A DNA stretch of 64,000 nucleotides from Algoriphagus iocasae (lineage in GTDB: Bacteria > Bacteroidota > Bacteroidia > Cytophagales > Cyclobacteriaceae), in contig NZ_JACIJO010000007.1 in assembly GCF_014206875.1 (NCBI RefSeq), positions 1 through 64,000 of the forward strand, in the 5' to 3' direction. The translations under genes were made by a program, and so were the position numbers. The stretch's first letter is position 1. The number at the start of each line of letters is the position of its first letter. Below the pieces are notes generated by a model. The model was not told where the DNA came from. It saw only the letters and a program-made list of their open reading frames with translations, and did not search any database. Shown here piece after piece: positions 19,211 to 31,400 of the stretch.

Positions 19211-20566
19211 TCACTTGAGGGTATTCTTGAAGATCTGGCCGTCTTTTATTACCAACAGTATGTTCTCAGAGGGATTGTTGATCAATTCCAATTCTTCGAT
19301 CAGGTTTCCTTTGATCATAATCATATCTGCCAAAGCATCTTCTTGGATCACGCCGAGTTTACCGGAGTAGGGATTTCTTTTTCCAGATAAACCCAATAAT
19401 TCCCCGTTGACTGACGTGGCCATTTTCAAAATTTCAAAATTACTGTACCATCTTTTCATTTTTACCAGTTCATTGCCCTGTTTCATAGCCTTGCGGGCAT
19501 CAAAAAGTACATCTGTTCCCCAGGCAGTTTTGATGTTGTACTTTTTAGCCAAGGCAAAGGCTAGATCTGTGCCCTGATACATTTCCAATTGCTTGGCCCT
19601 GCTTTCAGGACTGAGAGTGGTGTTGACAGCTCCCGGTTCTTCAATAAAAGGTTGAAGGCTCCACCAAATTCCTTTTTCTGCCATTAACTGGGCAGTTTCC
19701 TCATCGATCAGCTGCCCATGATCAATGCATTTAACACCACCTTGGATGGCATTTTGAATGGCTCTGGGTGTATAGGCATGCACAGTAACATAGGTTCCCC
19801 AATTTTCGGCGGCTTCCACAGCTGCCTTGAATTCCTCAACAGTATATTGACTGACATCCAAGGGATCATAAACCGAAGAAACTCCTCCTCCAGCCATCAA
19901 CTTGATTTGTGAAGCACCTAACATCAATTGCTCCCGGGTTCTTTTTAATACTTCGTCTGGGCCATCAGCAATGGCAGCGGCATTGATCCTTTCGGAATAG
20001 CTGAGCCCTTTGGAAGCGTCGGCCGGAACTTCGTAAGGAAGTCTAAAATCTCCATGGCCTCCGGTTTGGGAAAGAAAAGCTCCCGAAGGAAATATTCTCG
20101 GTCCCGTTATTATCCCGGAATCTATTGCTCTTTTTAACCCAAAAACGGGGCCTCCTAAATCTCTTATACTTGTAAAGCCTCTCTGAAGCATTTCAGTGGC
20201 ATTTTTTCCGGCAGCTAAATTGACAAATCCAATATCTGAAGTCAATAATGCCACCTGAGGCAACGTAGCAAACATGGCATGGTAATGTGCGTCTATTAAC
20301 CCAGGCATCAAAAACATGCCTTTTCCTTCTATTCTTTGAACCTCAACTTCAGCGGGAATCTCAATATCGGAATTGGAGATCTGCTTGATTTTATTTCCCT
20401 GAATCCAAATATTCCCATAAAATGTGTCTTCATGAATTCCATCAAAAATTTCTACATTGGAAATCAGGATGTTGGACTGACTTTTTTCCTGCGCCATCAA
20501 GAAATGAAAGCTGAACAAAGCAGAAAAAAATATGAATTGAATCGATTTAATAAAAAATGGAGCCAT
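19211..20566 (-). CDS. secreted metal-dependent amidohydrolase
   Basis: A 451-residue amidohydrolase-superfamily enzyme of the group annotated as imidazolonepropionase-like or Xaa-Pro dipeptidase-like. Signal peptide 1-25 (FFSALFSFHFLMAQ). Metal ligands are visible in order: HxH at 94/96 (LIDAHYHAM), the probable carboxylated Lys about 222 (QIKLMAGGG), His about 263 (TVHAYTP), His about 283 (CIDHGQ) and Asp about 352 (AWGTDVL), so a binuclear centre is likely. The TIM barrel is flanked by beta-sandwich halves at both ends. Related enzymes hydrolyse dipeptides, cyclic imides or organophosphates; the true substrate is unknown. It is monocistronic. Confidence 0.88.
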   Translation of the reverse strand: MAPFFIKSIQFIFFSALFSFHFLMAQEKSQSNILISNVEIFDGIHEDTFYGNIWIQGNKIKQISNSDIEIPAEVEVQRIEGKGMFLMPGLIDAHYHAMFATLPQVALLTSDIGFVNLAAGKNATEMLQRGFTSIRDLGGPVFGLKRAIDSGIITGPRIFPSGAFLSQTGGHGDFRLPYEVPADASKGLSYSERINAAAIADGPDEVLKRTREQLMLGASQIKLMAGGGVSSVYDPLDVSQYTVEEFKAAVEAAENWGTYVTVHAYTPRAIQNAIQGGVKCIDHGQLIDEETAQLMAEKGIWWSLQPFIEEPGAVNTTLSPESRAKQLEMYQGTDLAFALAKKYNIKTAWGTDVLFDARKAMKQGNELVKMKRWYSNFEILKMATSVNGELLGLSGKRNPYSGKLGVIQEDALADMIMIKGNLIEELELINNPSENILLVIKDGQIFKNTLK

Positions 20567-20951
20567 TGGATTAATTTTTTTTTCAAATTCAAAATAGCGG
20601 AATTTCTCGAATGATTCTTGATAGTGTAACTACTTGTCCAATAAAAAGTTATTAGATCGAGCTTGATTAGCCTTTCACTTTGGAACCATGCATGAAAAAT
20701 GATTGATCGAAGCATTAGTGTTGCACCAGAATCTGCAAACATTTGAAGTGTTCAATCGATGGAATATTTTTTTTATGGTTTTACTTTAAATCTCCCTCTA
20801 CTTTTTCCCACTTATATAAAAATTAGTTGATTGTTAAACTAAAATTTTCGAATTTAAAAAGTTTATTCGAATGGTCTTATTTGTTAGGATTTTAAGCCGA
20901 TTAATTTAATTCAAGGCCCTTCTTTTTGAGTTCAAAAGTACCTTTTATCCC

Positions 20952-21338
20952 ATGTCTGACTATAACTCGGAAAACTCAATTTTAAATTCACTGGAAATAC
21001 ATTTGAGAGATGAAAAGGCTTATCTGAATAAGAACATTTCAACGGAAACGATCTGTGAAGTTCTAAAATGTAACCCCAGACTGTTGCCAGGGCTTGTCAA
21101 GGAGGAATATGGGATGGGGATTAATCGTCTGGTCAACCTATATAGGATACGTCATGCCATCGAATTAATTGAGGATGGTTATCTTAAAAGTCGAACTGTG
21201 GAATCTTTGGCAATTGAAGTTGGTTTTTGCAGTCGTAAAACCTTTTATGTGGCATTTAAAAGAGAGACAGGGTTAAGTCCGACAGTGTTTAACGGTTCAG
21301 TAGTTGATTTAGAATGGATTGGATTGCTACCTAGATAG
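20952..21338 (+). CDS. small AraC-type DNA-binding protein
   Basis: A 128-residue protein that is almost only an AraC/XylS DNA-binding domain: a first helix-turn-helix near 30-65 (STETICEVLKCNPRLLPGLV) and a second near 80-112 (VESLAIEVGFCSRKTFYVAF, followed by KRETGLSP). No ligand-binding or receiver domain is attached, so it may be controlled by abundance or by partner proteins. It is transcribed toward the tail-collar and giant surface-protein genes 400 bases downstream and is a candidate regulator of them, which is inference from position. The 385 bases upstream contain no gene I can support. Confidence 0.8.
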   Translation: MSDYNSENSILNSLEIHLRDEKAYLNKNISTETICEVLKCNPRLLPGLVKEEYGMGINRLVNLYRIRHAIELIEDGYLKSRTVESLAIEVGFCSRKTFYVAFKRETGLSPTVFNGSVVDLEWIGLLPR

Positions 21339-21743
21339 CTTACTCGTTCGATTTGCTGATAAACACCAAACTATTTTTGGCTTTAAATTACATAAAAATG
21401 TAGTTGATTTTTGAGTTGTCTAAAAAATCCCCAAAGTGTAACTAAGTCCTACTTATTCCAAACAATTTTACTTTTTTTTGCAAGAACACTTTTGTTTGTT
21501 GCAGTTGTTTGGGCATCAGGTTAGAATACATTTCTGCCATTTTTGATTTTAGAATTTATAGTCGTAAATGTGTCGCATATCACATGCCAAAATTTTAGTT
21601 CAATGTTTATTTTTTCTAAAATCTTGCACAATCAATTTCTCCAACAAAGGTCTAGAGGTTCATTTTAAACCTAACTCATGGATGCGATTTTATGAGGAAG
21701 GAAGAATTATATTTTAATTTATTTACTTAAACTTTTAATTATT
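21339..21743. other. gene-free region upstream of the tail-collar gene
   Basis: The 405 bases between the AraC-type gene and the collar gene are AT-rich with several T-tracts and no open frame of interest. The region presumably carries the promoter of the downstream genes. I see no clear terminator or operator. Confidence 0.4.
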
Positions 21744-22310
21744 ATGGAACCATTTATTGGACAAATTATGATGTTTGGGGGAAATTTTGCCCCAAGAGGT
21801 TGGATGATGTGCCATGGACAACTATTGCCTGTTGCACAATACACTGCCTTGTTTTCTATTTTAGGTACCACCTATGGTGGAGATGGAAGAACTACTTTTG
21901 CCCTACCTGATCTTAGGGGGAGGACTCCGATAGGCGATGGCCAAGGGCCAGGGCTTACATTCCGGCCTTTAGGGGCAAAAGGTGGGTCAGAAACAACAAC
22001 CCTGAATGTTAGTAATATCCCATCACATAACCATACTGTTGCCCCAGCTCCAGTGAAGGCCAGCAGCCAGGATGCAACCGAGCAAGTGCCAGGAACCAAT
22101 GGTGCCACGACACTGGCATCTCCAATTTCAAATGGGAGACCTGCAGAAATTTACAATAGTCAAACCCCTGATGTGACATTGAATACGTCTGGAGGAAATG
22201 TTCTTTCATCTGGTAATACAGGTGGAAATATTCCTTTCAACAATATGGAACCATTTATTTCCATGAACTATATCATTGCCATTGTTGGTATTTTTCCTTC
22301 CAGAGGTTAA
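21744..22310 (+). CDS. phage tail collar domain protein (microcystin-dependent-protein-like)
   Basis: A 188-residue protein with the tail-collar fold (PF07484) at its N-terminus: MEPFIGQIMMFGGNFAPRGW and CHGQLLPVAQYTALFSILG near 23-41, followed by TYGGDGRTTFALPDLRGR and IPSHNHT. The end (MEPFISMNYIIAIVGIFP) closes the fold. Such proteins are found as short tail-fibre modules in phages but also as stand-alone bacterial genes annotated as tail fibre or MdpB-like protein, and their role there is poorly known. It has no signal peptide. No other phage gene is nearby; instead it precedes the giant surface protein by 132 bases, so an operon-like association with that protein is possible. Confidence 0.88.
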   Translation: MEPFIGQIMMFGGNFAPRGWMMCHGQLLPVAQYTALFSILGTTYGGDGRTTFALPDLRGRTPIGDGQGPGLTFRPLGAKGGSETTTLNVSNIPSHNHTVAPAPVKASSQDATEQVPGTNGATTLASPISNGRPAEIYNSQTPDVTLNTSGGNVLSSGNTGGNIPFNNMEPFISMNYIIAIVGIFPSRG

Positions 22311-22318
22311 TTAATTCC

Positions 22319-22378
22319 GCTAGCCTTCTTTTGAAGCAAACATCCCTAAAGTTGTTTTGCCTTTAAATGAAGGCTAGC
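22319..22378. repeat. inverted repeat between collar and giant-protein genes
   Basis: GCTAGCCTTC (22319-22328) and GAAGGCTAGC (22369-22378) are exact inverted repeats enclosing 40 bases that contain a smaller nested pairing (GCAAAC with GTTTTGC). It starts 8 bases after the collar stop codon and is not followed by a T-run, so a classical terminator is uncertain. It could stabilise or process the mRNA between the two genes. Confidence 0.55.
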
Positions 22379-22442
22379 ATTTCTACCCGGTCCAATCCTG
22401 AATCTGATTTATGTTGAACTTTTACGTTGAGCTCCCATTGCT

Positions 22443-25400
22443 ATGAAAAAACTTTACAATTGTCTTCACCTTAAGTGGGTATCTTTATTTTTTATTTTCT
22501 TCCTAGCGATCAATTCAAGTTTTGGTCAGGCCTTTACAGAGAACTTTAATACAAATTCAGGTGAAACCTCCTCATTAACTAAAACGCTATCTGGGGTTCA
22601 ATTTGATTTTGTATTTACTGCGGACAACGGAGGTGGGATAATGCGATGGGAATCAGGATTTGGAGATGGAAATTCCGCTTCAGTTAACCTAGAGTCATAT
22701 GTTTATAATACCGGAACTACAGAAAAGGTGACCATCAAAAGACAAGATGGAAACACTTTTATTTTTTCAGGTATTTTTATCAATAATGATGGTGGGCAAA
22801 CTATTACAGTACAAGGGTATAATGGAGTGAATACCGTTGGTAGTCCACAGACCGTTGGAAATGGAGGGGAAGCAACGCTGAATTTCCCTAACATAACGGT
22901 CACTGAAGTAAGGCTTACTTCAACAGATTTCATCAATTCAAATATTGACACATTCAGAGGGGAAGTTGTCTCTAACTCCCCGCCAACCGCATCCAGCTTT
23001 ACAGCTTCAAATGGACCATTTGAGAATTTGACCCATACTTTTTCAACTGCCAATTTTGGATATTCTGACAGCGATGGAAATCCACTTAGTCATGTTTTAA
23101 TTGAATCTTTGCCATCAGCTGGGACTCTATATTTGGATGGAAATGGAAATGATGCTTTTGATTCTGGAGAAGGAGTTAGCATCAATTCCATAATCAGTAA
23201 AGCGAATCTGGATGCAGGAAATCTCCAATACATTCAAAATGGTTCTACCAATACTTCTTTTCAATTCGAAGTGAATGACGGTACGGCAAGTAGTTCTGGG
23301 AATTATATGGCGAACTTAAATGTCAGTCCGGTTCCCACAGTCACTCTTTCTGTTACACCAATGTCCAAATTTGAGTCCGTCGCTACAAATTCTGAAATAA
23401 AGGCCACTATTTCCAATACTTATGGAGCACCGGTAATTGTGAATTTAGGTTTCACCGGTACAGCGACAGGATCTGGAGTCGATTATTCGGTGACTGGAAC
23501 TTCGATTACAATTAATCCAGGAAATACCTCAGGGACCCGCTTTATAGCCAATGTTCCAGATGCCTTTTATGAAGGAAATGAGTATGTAGATATCGATATT
23601 ACTTCGGTGACGAATGGGTTTGAGAGCGGAGTTCAAAAGGTGACTTACACAATTATTGATGATGATAGCCCTCCAACAGCCACCTTGGAAGTATTGGATA
23701 GGTATAATCCAATTACAGACGAGAGTGGAGGTCAGGCTTATGTCCGGGCTAAAATAGATGAGTTGGCTGGTGTCACAGTGAATGTTCCTTTAAGCTTCTC
23801 AGGGACAGCCACTGGAGGTGGAACTGATTATGCTGTAACGGGCACGACCATATCCATTTATCCTGGACAAACAATGGACAGTATCCGTGTTACATCGTTG
23901 TATGACAATATTGAAGAAGGAAATGAGACCATTATCATTGATATGGGTACCCCTACCAATGGTCAAAAAGGTTCGCCAAATCAAGTAACCATCACGATCA
24001 TTGATGAAGATTTAGAAGCACCTAAGGATTATACTGTTGCAATTAATCAGGACCCAATAACTCCGTCCAATTCATCCAATATCAGTTTCACCTTTGCAGA
24101 TGCCGAAATTGGTACAACTTATAATTATCTTTTTACCAGTTCTGCTGGGGGAAGTACTATTTCGGGTTCAGGAACAATTACTTCAATTAATCAAACTATT
24201 TCCAATATTGACCTGAGTGGAATGACCGATGGGACCATTACACTTTCTGTTACATTAACTGATGGTATAGGGAATGAAGGTAGTCCTACGACTGATACAG
24301 CAATTAAGCAAAGCAATTTCCCACCAATTGCCACTGCTCCTTCGACACCTACCGTCATAGAAGATACTCCTGCAAACCTTGATGTAGACATTGAGGTAAC
24401 CGATGTGGAAGGAGATGATCAGACGGTGACATTCACCATTACCGGAGGAACGCTTACAATAGGGACCACAGATATTGTTTTCGGAGGTTCATTAAATGGA
24501 AGTAATAGCTTTACTGCCTCAGGCTCTCTATCCGCGATTAATACAGCCTTGGATGAGGCTGTCTTTGTTCCAGATCTAAATCTTGCAGGTACCGGAGTAG
24601 CTACCATATCATTTGTGAGTAATGATGGTTCAGCTGATTCCAATACTGCTACTGTGATTTTTGATATCGCAGCGGTGAATGATGACCCTTATTTTACCGG
24701 ACTGCCTACCTCCATTACTGTTGAGGAGGATGAATATCCAATGTATTTTAGAAATGCTATTTCTGGTGGGAGTTTTGGGGATGTAGACTCAGGTGCAGGC
24801 CTGGTTACATTTAAGATGACTGCTTCAGACGGGTTGATCGGGATTGCAAATCCGGTAGGATATGGCCTGACTTATACTGGCCACAATACCAGTACTATGA
24901 CATTAACTGGAGCTGCTAGTGATATTGAGACTTTTCTGAATATTAACACTAATATTCTCCTGGATCTGCCGGACAATCTTAATGGAAATAATGCAATAAC
25001 TATTTCTCTATCTGCTAATGATGATGGAAATACCGGAACTGGAGGAGGTACAGATGTTTCTCTTGGATCCTTTAACATCAATATTAACCCGGTAAATGAT
25101 CCCCCAACCTTTGATGGTTTACCTACAGATATTTCCGTTCAAGATGGTATTGCAAGTAATATTGATCTTTCCTCAGCCACTTTTGGAGATGTGGACTCTG
25201 GATCTGGCAATGTTAGGTTATCTTTTCTGGTTTCTGTGGGTGATTTAACTGCCACTGGAGGAAATGGAGTAACTGTAACCTCTCCAACTGCGGGCGCCTT
25301 GGATCTGGAGGGAACAGCTAGCGATATAGAAGATTTTCTAAATTCACCTTCCAATATTCATTATACCAATGCAACAGGGGCAACAGGAGACAATGCAGCT

Positions 25401-28400
25401 ACCCTAAGTATTTCTGCAAATGACCTAGGAAACTCTGGTTCCGGAGGAGGAACTTCAGTTTCCTTCGGATCTATCAATATTGATGTTCGGGAAATTCCTT
25501 CGGTCACCTCGGTTTCTGTACCTGCCAATGGCACTTATTCAGCAACTCAGAATCTGGATTTTACTGTCAACTATTCGGAAGCGGTAACAGTAAGTGGTGC
25601 TCCTAGTTTTGAAGTAACTATAGGAAGCACGGTTTATGAGGCCGAATATGTTTCGGGTTCTGGATCTGCTGCTTTGCTTTTCAGATACACGGTACAACCT
25701 GGGGATTTGGATGCAAATGGAATCGCTGTAGGTGGAATTATCTCATTGAACGGAGGAAGCATCCAGAATTCTTTTGCTGTGGATGCAGAATTGAATTTGA
25801 ACAGTGTGGGATCCACAGCTGCTGTTTTAGTGGATGGAATTGCACCTTCTGTGATTAGAATAGAAAGGCAGAATCCAACATCCACTCCAACCAACGCAGA
25901 TGCTGTGACATTTAGAGTAACTTTCGCAGAAGGCGTTTCTAGATTAGATGCAAGCGACTTTGAAATTACAGGGCCAACTGGATCGTCCATAGGAGTTTCC
26001 GGATCTGGTTCTACCTATGATGTGACAGTTTCTGGAGGAAATATGGCCTCTCTGAATGGAGTAGTTACCCTAAATTTTGCCGCTGGCCAAAATATTACGG
26101 ACCTGGCTGGAAATGCCTTGACTAACACCCTCCCTACAGAAACCAATGACAATGAGTATTTACTTGATAACATTGCCCCGACAGTAAGTACTATCAGTCC
26201 TGCTGATAATACTACAGATGTGAGTTTGAGTTCAGATTTTGTCATCACATTCTCTGAAGATGTGGTAGTCAATACTGGTAATTTAACTGTGCATAGAGTG
26301 AGTGATGATGGAGTAGTGAGAACAATTGATGTGACCAATAGCTCCCTCGTTTCTATAGCTGGTACTGTTGTTACCTTCGATAATACCTCTGACCTGGCTT
26401 TAGGTACGGAATATTATATTTTGTTGGGCAATGGCGCATTTCAGGACGAAGCTGGAAATGTATTTGTAGGAATAGCTGATCCTTCAGCATGGAGTTTTAC
26501 CACATCCGTTCAAACTCAGATTTCAATTAATGATCCTTCCGTAACAGAAGGTAACTCGGGTTCAGGCGACCTTACATTTACCGTTTCACTATCGCAACCA
26601 GCACCAGCTGGAGGGGCTACTGTTGACTATGCTACATCTAATGGATTAGCAATTGCCGGTTCAGATTACACCGCTGCAAGTGGAACACTAAGTTTTGCAG
26701 CAGGTGAAAGTAGTAAAACGGTTAATGTTGGTATTTCAGGTGATGAAGTGGTTGAGCCCGATGAGACTTTTACCTTGACGCTTTCTAATCCCACAGGTAT
26801 AAATGTCGCTATTGGAGATGGAAGCAGCACTGGAACTATACTAAATGATGATTCAGCGTCGCTCACCATTGCTGATGTATCAGTCAATGAATCTGATGGA
26901 ATTGCGACGATTAGTGTAACGTTAGATAACGCTGTTCAGGGAGGATTCACTGTAGATGCAAGTACGGCAGATGGAACTGCCACCACAGCAGATGCAGATT
27001 ATTCCTCGGTAATCACTACTCTGATATTTACAGGTACTGCAGGGGAAGTCCAAACTTTCCAAGTTCCAATTACAGACGATAGCAAAGTAGAAATAGACGA
27101 AACTTTGTCCATTTCTTTGAATGACCTTGCAAGCATAACATTAAATGTAGATATCACAGATGCAGCAACATTGACAATATCGAATGATGATCAAGCTTCT
27201 GTGACAATCGCTGATGTGAGCGGAAATGAAGATGATGGCGCTATTACAGTTACTGCAACACTTGATATTGCAGTAGTTGGGGGATTCACTTTAAATGCTA
27301 GTACGGCTGATGGAACTGCTACTACGGCAGATAGTGATTATACAGCCGTTTCCGCCCAAACGTTAACTTTTGCCGGAACACCTGGAGAAACTCAAACTAT
27401 TGCAGTGGTTCCTACATCAGATGGTAATGTTGAACCTAACGAGACGGTTCAAGTATCCATGAGTGGTTTAGTTCCTTCCATCGTTTCTGCAAGTGATATA
27501 AATATTACTGATGGAGCAACGGTTACGATTGTGAATGATGATCTTGATGCGCCAAGTACTCCGGATCTAGCTGCATCTAGCGATTCTGGAATGAGTGATA
27601 CGGATAATATTACTAACGATTTAACACCGACATTTACAGGTACAGCTTTGGCAAATAGTACTGTTACTATTATTAGTGACCTAGATGGTTCTTTGGGTAC
27701 CACAACAGCTGATGGATTAGGTAATTGGACCTTTACTTCTGGAAGCAATGTTTCTACTGGAATACATTCCATCACTGCCATAGCCACTGACCTTGCTAAT
27801 AATGATAGTCCTGTTTCTAATGCTTTGTCGGTTACATTTGATGTCCAAGCTCCAAGTCCGATTTTGGTTGCAGACTTAACTCTTCAATTGGACATTAATG
27901 GACTTTCACCATCGATTACTCCTGGTGATCTCCTGGCAATTCAAATTTCAGATGATTATTCAGCATCGGCAGATATCCTGTTGAGTCTAGATGAAACAAG
28001 CTTCGATTGTTCCAAAGTTGGTAGCAACTCTGTCATAGTGACAGCAACAGATGAAGCAGGGAATTCTGGTTCCGAAGATACAAATGTGTTGGTTCAAGAT
28101 CTTATTGGTCCAACAATCCAAGCTAAGTCATCTATTACCTTAAATGTAGATGCATTTGGAACTGTGAGTTTGACTCCATCAATGATAGAAGAAGGATCGA
28201 CAGATGCCTGTGGAATTCAAACCCGAGTATTAAGTCAAACTTTATTTGACAGAAATGACGAAGGGGTAAAAAACATTACCTATACAGTTACCGATGTGAA
28301 TGGGAATTCTTCTCAATTGAATGTGGCTGTGACCATTGTCTTGGTCCCAAAAGTATTGACCATAATTGCTGATGCTGGACAAAATAAAGTCTATGGAGAT

Positions 28401-31400
28401 CCAGATCCGATATTTACTTATACGGCGACAGGCTTTGAATCGGGGGATAACGAATCGATTCTTTCAGGTGCTCTGTCAAGAGATTCAGGAGAGGATGTAG
28501 GGACTTATGCGATTACTTTGGGAACATTGGATGCGGGTCCAAACTATACGATCAACTTCACTCCGTCAGATTTTGAAATCAGTCCTGCACCAATTACAGG
28601 AATTACCTTTGATGACAATAATTTTGTGTATGATGGCACAGCCAAATCCCTTGCCATCACTGGAACCGTACCGACTGGAGCCAGGGTAAGCTATTCTAAT
28701 AACAGCAGAACGGATGTCGGAAGCCAGGAAGTGACGGCAACGATTTCAGGTTCGAACTTTACGACTTTGGCCTTGACAGCCGAGCTTACGATCACACCAG
28801 CGACAATCACGGGAATAACGTTCAGCGACAATAATTTTGTGTATGATGGCACAGCCAAGTCACTGGTGATTGGAGGTACGTTGCCAGCCGGGACAAGTGT
28901 AAGTTATGCGGACAACAGCAGAACGGATGTCGGAAGCCAAGAGGTGACAGCCACAATCTCAGGTTCGAACTTTACGACTTTGGTCTTGACAGCCGAGCTT
29001 ACGATCACACCAGCGACAATCACGGGAATAACGTTCAGCGACAATAATTTTGTGTATGATGGCACAGCCAAGTCACTGGTGATTGGAGGTACGTTGCCAG
29101 CAGGGACAAGTGTAAGTTATGCGGACAACAGCAGAACGGATGTCGGAAGCCAAGAGGTGACAGCCACAATCTCAGGTTCGAACTTTACGACTTTGGTCTT
29201 GACCGCCGATCTGACCGTGACCCCTGCGACAATCACGGGAATAACGTTCAGCGACAATAGTTTTGTCTATGACGGTACAGCCAAATCCCTTGCGATCACA
29301 GGAACCGTACCGACTGGAGCGACGGTAAGCTATTCGAATAACAGCAGAACGGATGTAGGTACCCAGGAAGTGACCGTTACGATTTCTGGTGCGAACTTTA
29401 CGACTTTGGTTTTGACCGCCGATTTGACGATTACTCCGGCTACCACCACGGGTATCACGTTTGATGACGGTAGTTTTGTGTATGATGGCACAGCCAAATC
29501 CCTTGCCATCACTGGAACAGTACCGACAGGAGCCACGGTAAGCTATTCGAATAACAGCAGAACGGATGTAGGTACCCAGGAAGTGGTCGTTACGATTTCT
29601 GGTGCGAACTTTACGACTTTGGTTTTGACCGCCGATCTGACCGTGACCCCTGCGACCATAATGGGAATCACGTTTGATGACGGTAGTTTTGTGTATGATG
29701 GCACAGCCAAGTCCTTGGCGATTGGAGGAACATTACCTGTTGGAACTGCAGTAATCTATTCGAATAATAGCAGAACAGATGTAGGAACACAGGAGGTGAC
29801 AGCCACAATCTCGGGCTCGAACTTTACGACTTTGGTCTTGACAGCGGATCTGACAGTTACTCCAGCTACAATTACGGGAATCACGTTTGATAACGATAGT
29901 TTTGTCTATGATGGTACAGCTAAATCCTTGGCGATTGTAGGTACCTTGCCTGCCGGGGCAATTGTAAGTTACGCGGACAACAGCAAAACTGATGTCGGAA
30001 GCCAAGAAGTGACAGCCACAATCTCAGGTTCGAACTATACGACCTTGGTTTTGACTGCTGATCTTACTGTAACACCTACGACCATTTCAGGAATTACCTT
30101 TGATGATGATAGTTTTGTCTATGATGGCACGGCCAAGTCATTGGCGATTGGAGGTACGGTACCTGTTGGAGCTTCTGTAACCTATTTGAATAATAGTAGA
30201 ACTGATGTTGGAACACAAGAGGTGACGGCCACAATCTCGGGTTCGAACTTTACGACCTTGGTATTGACCGCCGATCTTACAGTTACACCTGCGACCATTT
30301 CAGAAATCACATTTGATGACGATAGTTTTGTCTATGATGGTACAGCCAAGTCCTTGGCGATTGGAGGAACATTACCTGTTGGAACTTCAGTAAGCTATTC
30401 GAATAACAGCAGAACGGATGTAGGAACACAAGAGGTGACGGCCACAATCTCGGGTTCGAACTTTACGACCTTGGTATTGACCGCCGATCTTACAGTTACA
30501 CCTGCGACCATTTCAGAAATCACATTTGATGACGATAGTTTTGTCTATGATGGCACGGCCAAGTCCTTGGCGATAGGAGGTACTTTACCTGCCGGAACTT
30601 CAGTAGCCTATACCAATAACGGTAGAACGGATGTAGGTACGCAGCAAGTGACGGCAACGATTTCAGGTTCGAACTTTACGACCTTGGTATTGACTGCCGA
30701 TCTGACGGTGACTCCAGGGGCAATCACGGGAATCACGTTTGATGACGATAGTTTTGTCTATGATGGTACGGCCAAGTCCTTGGCGATAGGAGGTACTTTA
30801 CCTGCCGGAACTTCAGTAGCCTATACCAATAACGGTAGAACGGATGTAGGTACGCAGCAAGTGACGGCAACGATTTCAGGTTCGAACTTTACGACCTTGG
30901 TATTGACTGCCGATCTGACGGTGACTCCAGGGGCAATCACGGGAATCACGTTTGATGACGATAGTTTTGTCTATGATGGTACGGCTAAGTCCTTGGCAAT
31001 TACCGGAACACTTCCAACCGGAACTACTGTAACCTATTCGAATAACAGCAGAACGGATGTAGGAACTCAAGAGGTAACAGCAACGATTTCTGGTTCGAAC
31101 TTTACGACCTTGGTATTGACTGCCGATCTGACTGTTAATCCTGCGACCTTGGATATCAATGTGGATGCAGGTCAAACAAAAGTTTACGGTGATGCAGATC
31201 TTATATATACTTTTACTGCTACCGGATTTGAGGGTGGGGATGATGAGATGATTCTCACCGGTGCTTTAACCAGGGTGGCTGGTGAGGATGTTGGAACTTA
31301 TGCCATTCAATTAGGTACACTAGATATTGGTCCAAACTATTCCATCAACTTCACTCCAGCAGATTTTGAGATCACTCCAGCAACCTTGGATATCACCTCA

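Noticed and set aside
28593..31148. Regular repeats that could suggest a CRISPR array
   Set aside because: The units are 213 bp, contiguous without spacers and keep one open reading frame through the array; no cas gene is near.
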